This document shows, one piece after another, positions 7,326-9,534 of a stretch of 9,534 bases of DNA; within the stretch, counting starts at the first letter, position 1, and each line of letters begins with the position of its first letter. The notes beneath the pieces are model-generated. The model was not told the DNA's origin. It was given only the letters and a program-made list of their open reading frames with translations, and ran no database searches. Source of the DNA: DATJHM01 sp035493895 (GTDB lineage: Bacteria; Chloroflexota; Ktedonobacteria; Ktedonobacterales; Ktedonobacteraceae); the NCBI GenBank assembly GCA_035493895.1, contig DATJHM010000049.1, positions 1 to 9,534 on the forward strand, read 5' to 3'. The translations under genes and the position numbers were made by a program.

Positions 7326-8267
7326 CTAATATTCCCATAATGAAGAGGTATGCCATAATTGCGTCGAATCCCAGATAGGCCCCATTGTTGGAGGTGAGAC
7401 GGAGATATGGATATGGGCCAGATTCACTCCGGCTTGCTGTAGGTGCGTATACATACTCTTGCGGGCCAGTTCAGGCGAATTATTGGTACGGCTCAGATGA
7501 GAGAGCCAGAGCCAGCGTACGCCATCCGCTCGCCAGGTACGAAGCACTGCTTCAGCCGCCTGATCGTTCGAGAGATGGCCGTTGACACCGAGAATACGTT
7601 GTTTCAAAAAATAAGGGTAGGGGCCACGCAACAGGCGTTGCCGATCATGATTCGACTCCAGCACCAGCAGGTCAGCAAGCTGGATTTTCGCCAGCATAGT
7701 CGCAGTCACCTCACCGCTATCGGTAACCACGCAGACCCGGCAACCACCTGCGCTCAAAAGATAGCCGCATGGCGCGACCGCATCATGCGAGGTTGGAAAT
7801 GAAGTTATTTCAATATCACCTACGACACAACTTGCTCCCACTGGCAAAGAGAGATGATTGTTCTGCAACGTTCTATCGAGAGGATCAGCATCAGGCACAG
7901 GGATTGAATCTTCGGTAGGATGAGAGATCTGTTGAGCGGTAACAATAGGAGTTAGTGAGCCGGATTCGTTACGCCAGGAGCCCGAGGCAATGCCTTCAGA
8001 AATAGCCTCAAACGTACGTGGATCAGTGATTACCGGGACGGTCACCTGCCGCAGAAGAAAAGGAAGAGCAACCACATGGTCACTATGCTCATGCGTGACC
8101 AGAACGCCTTGCAGTTGAGAAAGTTGCACACCGATCTGACGCAAGCGAGCGGCAAGAGTGCGGCCCGCGATGCCAGCATCAACGAGAAGCTTTGTCCGTC
8201 CCTGAGGACCAGCCTCGATGAGTAATGCATTGCCACTGCTACCACTGGCTAAAGAGACTGCGCGCAT
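7326..8267 (-). CDS. walJ: WalJ/YycJ-like metallo-beta-lactamase-fold hydrolase
   Basis: The 313-residue protein is a metallo-beta-lactamase-fold enzyme of the WalJ (YycJ) type, thought from Bacillus-group work to be a 5'-3' exonuclease-like nuclease linked to DNA repair and cell-wall control. Visible features are the start VSLASGSSGNALLIE (4-18), the metal site THEHSDH (58-64), SHD (160-162), VVTDSGEV (180-187) with Asp183, ESNHD (204-208), RILGVNGHLSN (224-234) and WLSHLSRTNN (254-263). The ESNHD to GHLSN stretch is the family signature. About 35-40 extra residues sit between the first half and the DIEITSFPTSHD strand (about 95-147), rich in Ser, Pro and Asp, and the C-terminus runs about 25 residues past the usual end; most relatives are near 265 residues. 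The ATG at 8267 has GGTGAG six bases upstream. No WalR/WalK genes are adjacent. It follows the amidohydrolase gene by 40 bases, likely in one transcript, and converges with the cyclase gene (24-base gap, no clear terminator seen). Confidence 0.9.
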   Translation of the reverse strand: MRAVSLASGSSGNALLIEAGPQGRTKLLVDAGIAGRTLAARLRQIGVQLSQLQGVLVTHEHSDHVVALPFLLRQVTVPVITDPRTFEAISEGIASGSWRNESGSLTPIVTAQQISHPTEDSIPVPDADPLDRTLQNNHLSLPVGASCVVGDIEITSFPTSHDAVAPCGYLLSAGGCRVCVVTDSGEVTATMLAKIQLADLLVLESNHDRQRLLRGPYPYFLKQRILGVNGHLSNDQAAEAVLRTWRADGVRWLWLSHLSRTNNSPELARKSMYTHLQQAGVNLAHIHISVSPPTMGPIWDSTQLWHTSSLWEY

Positions 8268-8307
8268 GAAATTCTCACCAGATTTTCCTGTAGATGTAAT
8301 GTGTCAT

Positions 8308-9150
8308 TTATGAAAGGCCCAATAAGCGTTGAGCATTGCCACCCAGCACCAGGGCGATGTCCTCCTCACTCAAGCCGGACTGCCGAATGTGCTCAATGAC
8401 ACGGCGCTGACGAAGCAGGCCATAATCGCTGGCGAAAAGGATGCGGTCCGCCCCAACCAGCTGAGCCGCTACCGGAAAGATCGTCTTGCGGTAGAGATAA
8501 GGAGTCGCAGCAGTATCATACCACACTCGGGTCGCCACGCGCTCAATTTCAGGCATGAGAGTGTAAAAGGGAAGACCACCGCCCCAATGAGCGGCAATAA
8601 AGCGGATGTCAGGGAATGTGCTGACAAAAGTGACGATATCGGCAAGCGAGACATCACCCTTCCCTGGATATATATGACCTATTGGCTCGCTACAATGCGA
8701 AAGCACCAGCAATTGATAGCGTCGAGCGATCTCCATAACGGGCGTCAACAAAGGAATATCGGACAGACGATACCCCTGACCATGCGGCATCAATTCACCG
8801 AGCCCGACCATGCCAGCCTGCGCACAACGTTCAAGCTCATGAAGAGCACGTACACCAGCTGTTGGTTGTAAAACGGCCATACCGTAAATACGCCCCGGAT
8901 AGCGCTGCATGGCATCGAGAACGTAACTGTTGGTCTCCTCAATCAGACCAGGATCGCTCCAACCAAAAGAGAAAGTGACCGAGGCAGCGACACCGGCACC
9001 ATCCATCTCAGAAATAAGATCCTCAGCAGAGGCCAGAGCGGCACGAGGATTGGCATAGAGCGTATTGAACCAGGGATCACGTGCGCAATAGCGCTCACGA
9101 TGCTGGCTGATATCTGGCGGAAAGATATGCGTGTGAAAATCAATGATCAT
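8308..9150 (-). CDS. Amidohydrolase family (Amidohydro_2, TIM-barrel) metal-dependent hydrolase
   Basis: The 280-residue protein has the layout of the Amidohydro_2 (PF04909-type) family, which includes hydrolases and non-oxidative decarboxylases. Metal-site residues are visible in order: DFHTHIFP (4-11; His6, His8), LSHCSEP (150-156; His152), AAHWGGGLPFY (186-196; His188) and LFASDYG (238-244; Asp242), followed by the common C-terminal GNAQRLLGL (271-279). No signal peptide or membrane segment is seen, so it is likely cytoplasmic. The ATG at 9150 begins directly at the conserved first strand (MIIDFHTH), although its ribosome binding site is weak (AGAG only). It is the first gene of a probable two-gene unit with the WalJ-like gene, starting about 108 bases after the rRNA operon terminator. 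The substrate cannot be told from sequence. Confidence 0.85.
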   Translation of the reverse strand: MIIDFHTHIFPPDISQHRERYCARDPWFNTLYANPRAALASAEDLISEMDGAGVAASVTFSFGWSDPGLIEETNSYVLDAMQRYPGRIYGMAVLQPTAGVRALHELERCAQAGMVGLGELMPHGQGYRLSDIPLLTPVMEIARRYQLLVLSHCSEPIGHIYPGKGDVSLADIVTFVSTFPDIRFIAAHWGGGLPFYTLMPEIERVATRVWYDTAATPYLYRKTIFPVAAQLVGADRILFASDYGLLRQRRVIEHIRQSGLSEEDIALVLGGNAQRLLGLS

Positions 9151-9182
9151 AGGCGCTCTGTTCTCAAATCGAGAGAGTTGTT

Positions 9183-9232
9183 CATCCCTCTTCTTATTCT
9201 ATCGGCAAGGAGCAACAATAGCTTGAGGGATG
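9183..9232 (-). promoter_or_regulatory. Possible promoter/operator region of the amidohydrolase-WalJ transcript
   Basis: CATCCCTC (9183-9190) and GAGGGATG (9225-9232) are perfect 8-base inverted arms, 34 bases apart. Between them, read on the minus strand, is a possible -10 box TAGAAT (9201-9196); the matching -35 is poor. The arrangement, arms flanking a -10 upstream of the gene at 9150, would suit an operator, but the repeat could be chance. Confidence 0.3.
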
Positions 9233-9257
9233 CGGGCAAACAATGTCTCTGACAACG

Positions 9258-9286
9258 AAAAAAAACCAGTATGTTCTCCATACTGG
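9258..9286 (-). terminator. Intrinsic terminator of the rRNA operon
   Basis: Read on the minus strand, CCAGTATG (9286-9279), a five-base loop GAGAA and CATACTGG (9273-9266) form a perfect 8-base-pair stem followed immediately by eight T (9265-9258). This is a textbook rho-independent terminator about 110 bases after the 23S rRNA 3' end. It separates the rRNA operon from the amidohydrolase gene. Confidence 0.9.
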
Positions 9287-9398
9287 CTCTTCTCTTTCAG
9301 CGATCTTCCTGACCCACCATTGAATACTGTATCTTACCTCAATTTTGTTGAGCGCGCCTCCAAGCTGAAGCAGCGAGCGCGCCACAACGCGTGCAAGT
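9287..9398 (-). other. rRNA operon trailer lacking a recognisable 5S gene
   Basis: This is the transcribed stretch between the 23S 3' end and the terminator. I see no 5S rRNA signature (such as a CCGAAC...GGAAGTTAAG-like block) and no tRNA here, and its roughly 112 bases could not hold a 5S gene plus processing spacers. It does contain two copies of GAGCGCGCC on the plus strand (9350-9358 and 9375-9383) and a small hairpin CTCAA/TTGAG (9338-9342 and 9348-9352), which may be parts of a processing structure. Confidence 0.55.
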
Positions 9399-9534
9399 GA
9401 AACAAGCCGTACGATCATTAGTGTTGCTTTGCTTCGCCTGTTACCAGGTGTCCACCTGCAACCTATCAACCAGATTCTCTTTCTGGGATCTTGACTCTCT
9501 AAGAGAGTGGGAGAACTTGTCTTGGGTGCGGCTT
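9399..9534 (-). rRNA. 23S ribosomal RNA, 3' end (partial; runs off the window)
   Basis: Read on the minus strand, the sequence follows the conserved 3' end of bacterial 23S rRNA: CAAGTTCTCCC, then the TCTCTTAGAGA hairpin region, GGTTGATAGGTTGCAGGTGG, CCTGGTAACAGG and ACACTAATGATCGTACGGCTT. These match the last helices of domain VI, aligned by memory with the E. coli end (GTTGATAGGC... ACTAATGAACCGTGAGGCTT). Only about 135 bases are inside the window; the gene continues beyond 9534. The 3' end at about 9399 is an estimate, placed a few bases after GGCTT as in E. coli, and could be off by several bases. The sarcin-ricin loop lies outside the window. Confidence 0.93.

Noticed and set aside
8329..8871. 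180-codon plus-strand frame
   Set aside because: It is antisense to the amidohydrolase gene, whose metal-site motifs are all in order; no protein family is recognisable in it.
9194..9469. 91-codon minus-strand frame
   Set aside because: It begins inside the 23S rRNA gene and runs through the rRNA terminator, so it is not a protein gene.
1..9534. CRISPR arrays, transposase genes, insertion-sequence ends, tRNA genes, toxin-antitoxin or defence genes
   Set aside because: None was seen on either strand: no regularly spaced direct repeats, no transposase motifs, no tRNA-like cloverleaf, and all large genes are explained as metabolic or signalling proteins.

Overview
The window carries six confident protein genes and, at its right edge on the minus strand, the 3' end of a 23S rRNA gene. 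Nothing in it looks like an insertion sequence, prophage, CRISPR array or tRNA. The likely source is a free-living heterotrophic bacterium of middling G+C. A double zinc ribbon fused to a class III cyclase, a large ATPase and TPRs, together with this 23S tail, would suit Chloroflexota (perhaps Ktedonobacteria). That placement is inferred from family resemblance only and needs a 23S or protein search.

Left part (1-2751): a promoter at 11-40 drives the carboxyltransferase (beta) subunit of a propionyl-CoA-type carboxylase (95-1687). It converges on methylmalonyl-CoA epimerase (1728-2141, minus). The two enzymes catalyse consecutive steps of the propionyl-CoA to succinyl-CoA route. Both TAG stop codons lie in the arms of one perfect inverted repeat (1684-1731). 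Upstream of the epimerase, on the same strand, is a DUF402 gene (2194-2751) with its own promoter; the pair is probably one transcript. The biotin-carboxylase subunit and methylmalonyl-CoA mutase must be encoded elsewhere.

Middle (2752-7301): a divergent, AT-rich intergenic region of about 480 bases precedes one very large gene. Its product is a 1356-residue signalling protein: two zinc ribbons, a class III adenylate cyclase domain with all key residues, a P-loop ATPase module and a long TPR tail.

Right part (7326-9534): two minus-strand genes, probably co-transcribed, encode an Amidohydro_2 family hydrolase and a WalJ/YycJ-type metallo-beta-lactamase-fold protein. They lie just downstream of an rRNA operon end: 23S 3' terminus, a roughly 110-base trailer with no recognisable 5S gene, and a strong intrinsic terminator (9258-9286).

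I do not see a clearly new biological system. The most noteworthy items are the missing 5S gene after 23S, the symmetric repeat holding two convergent stop codons, the intact multi-domain cyclase, and TAG as the stop in five of six genes.
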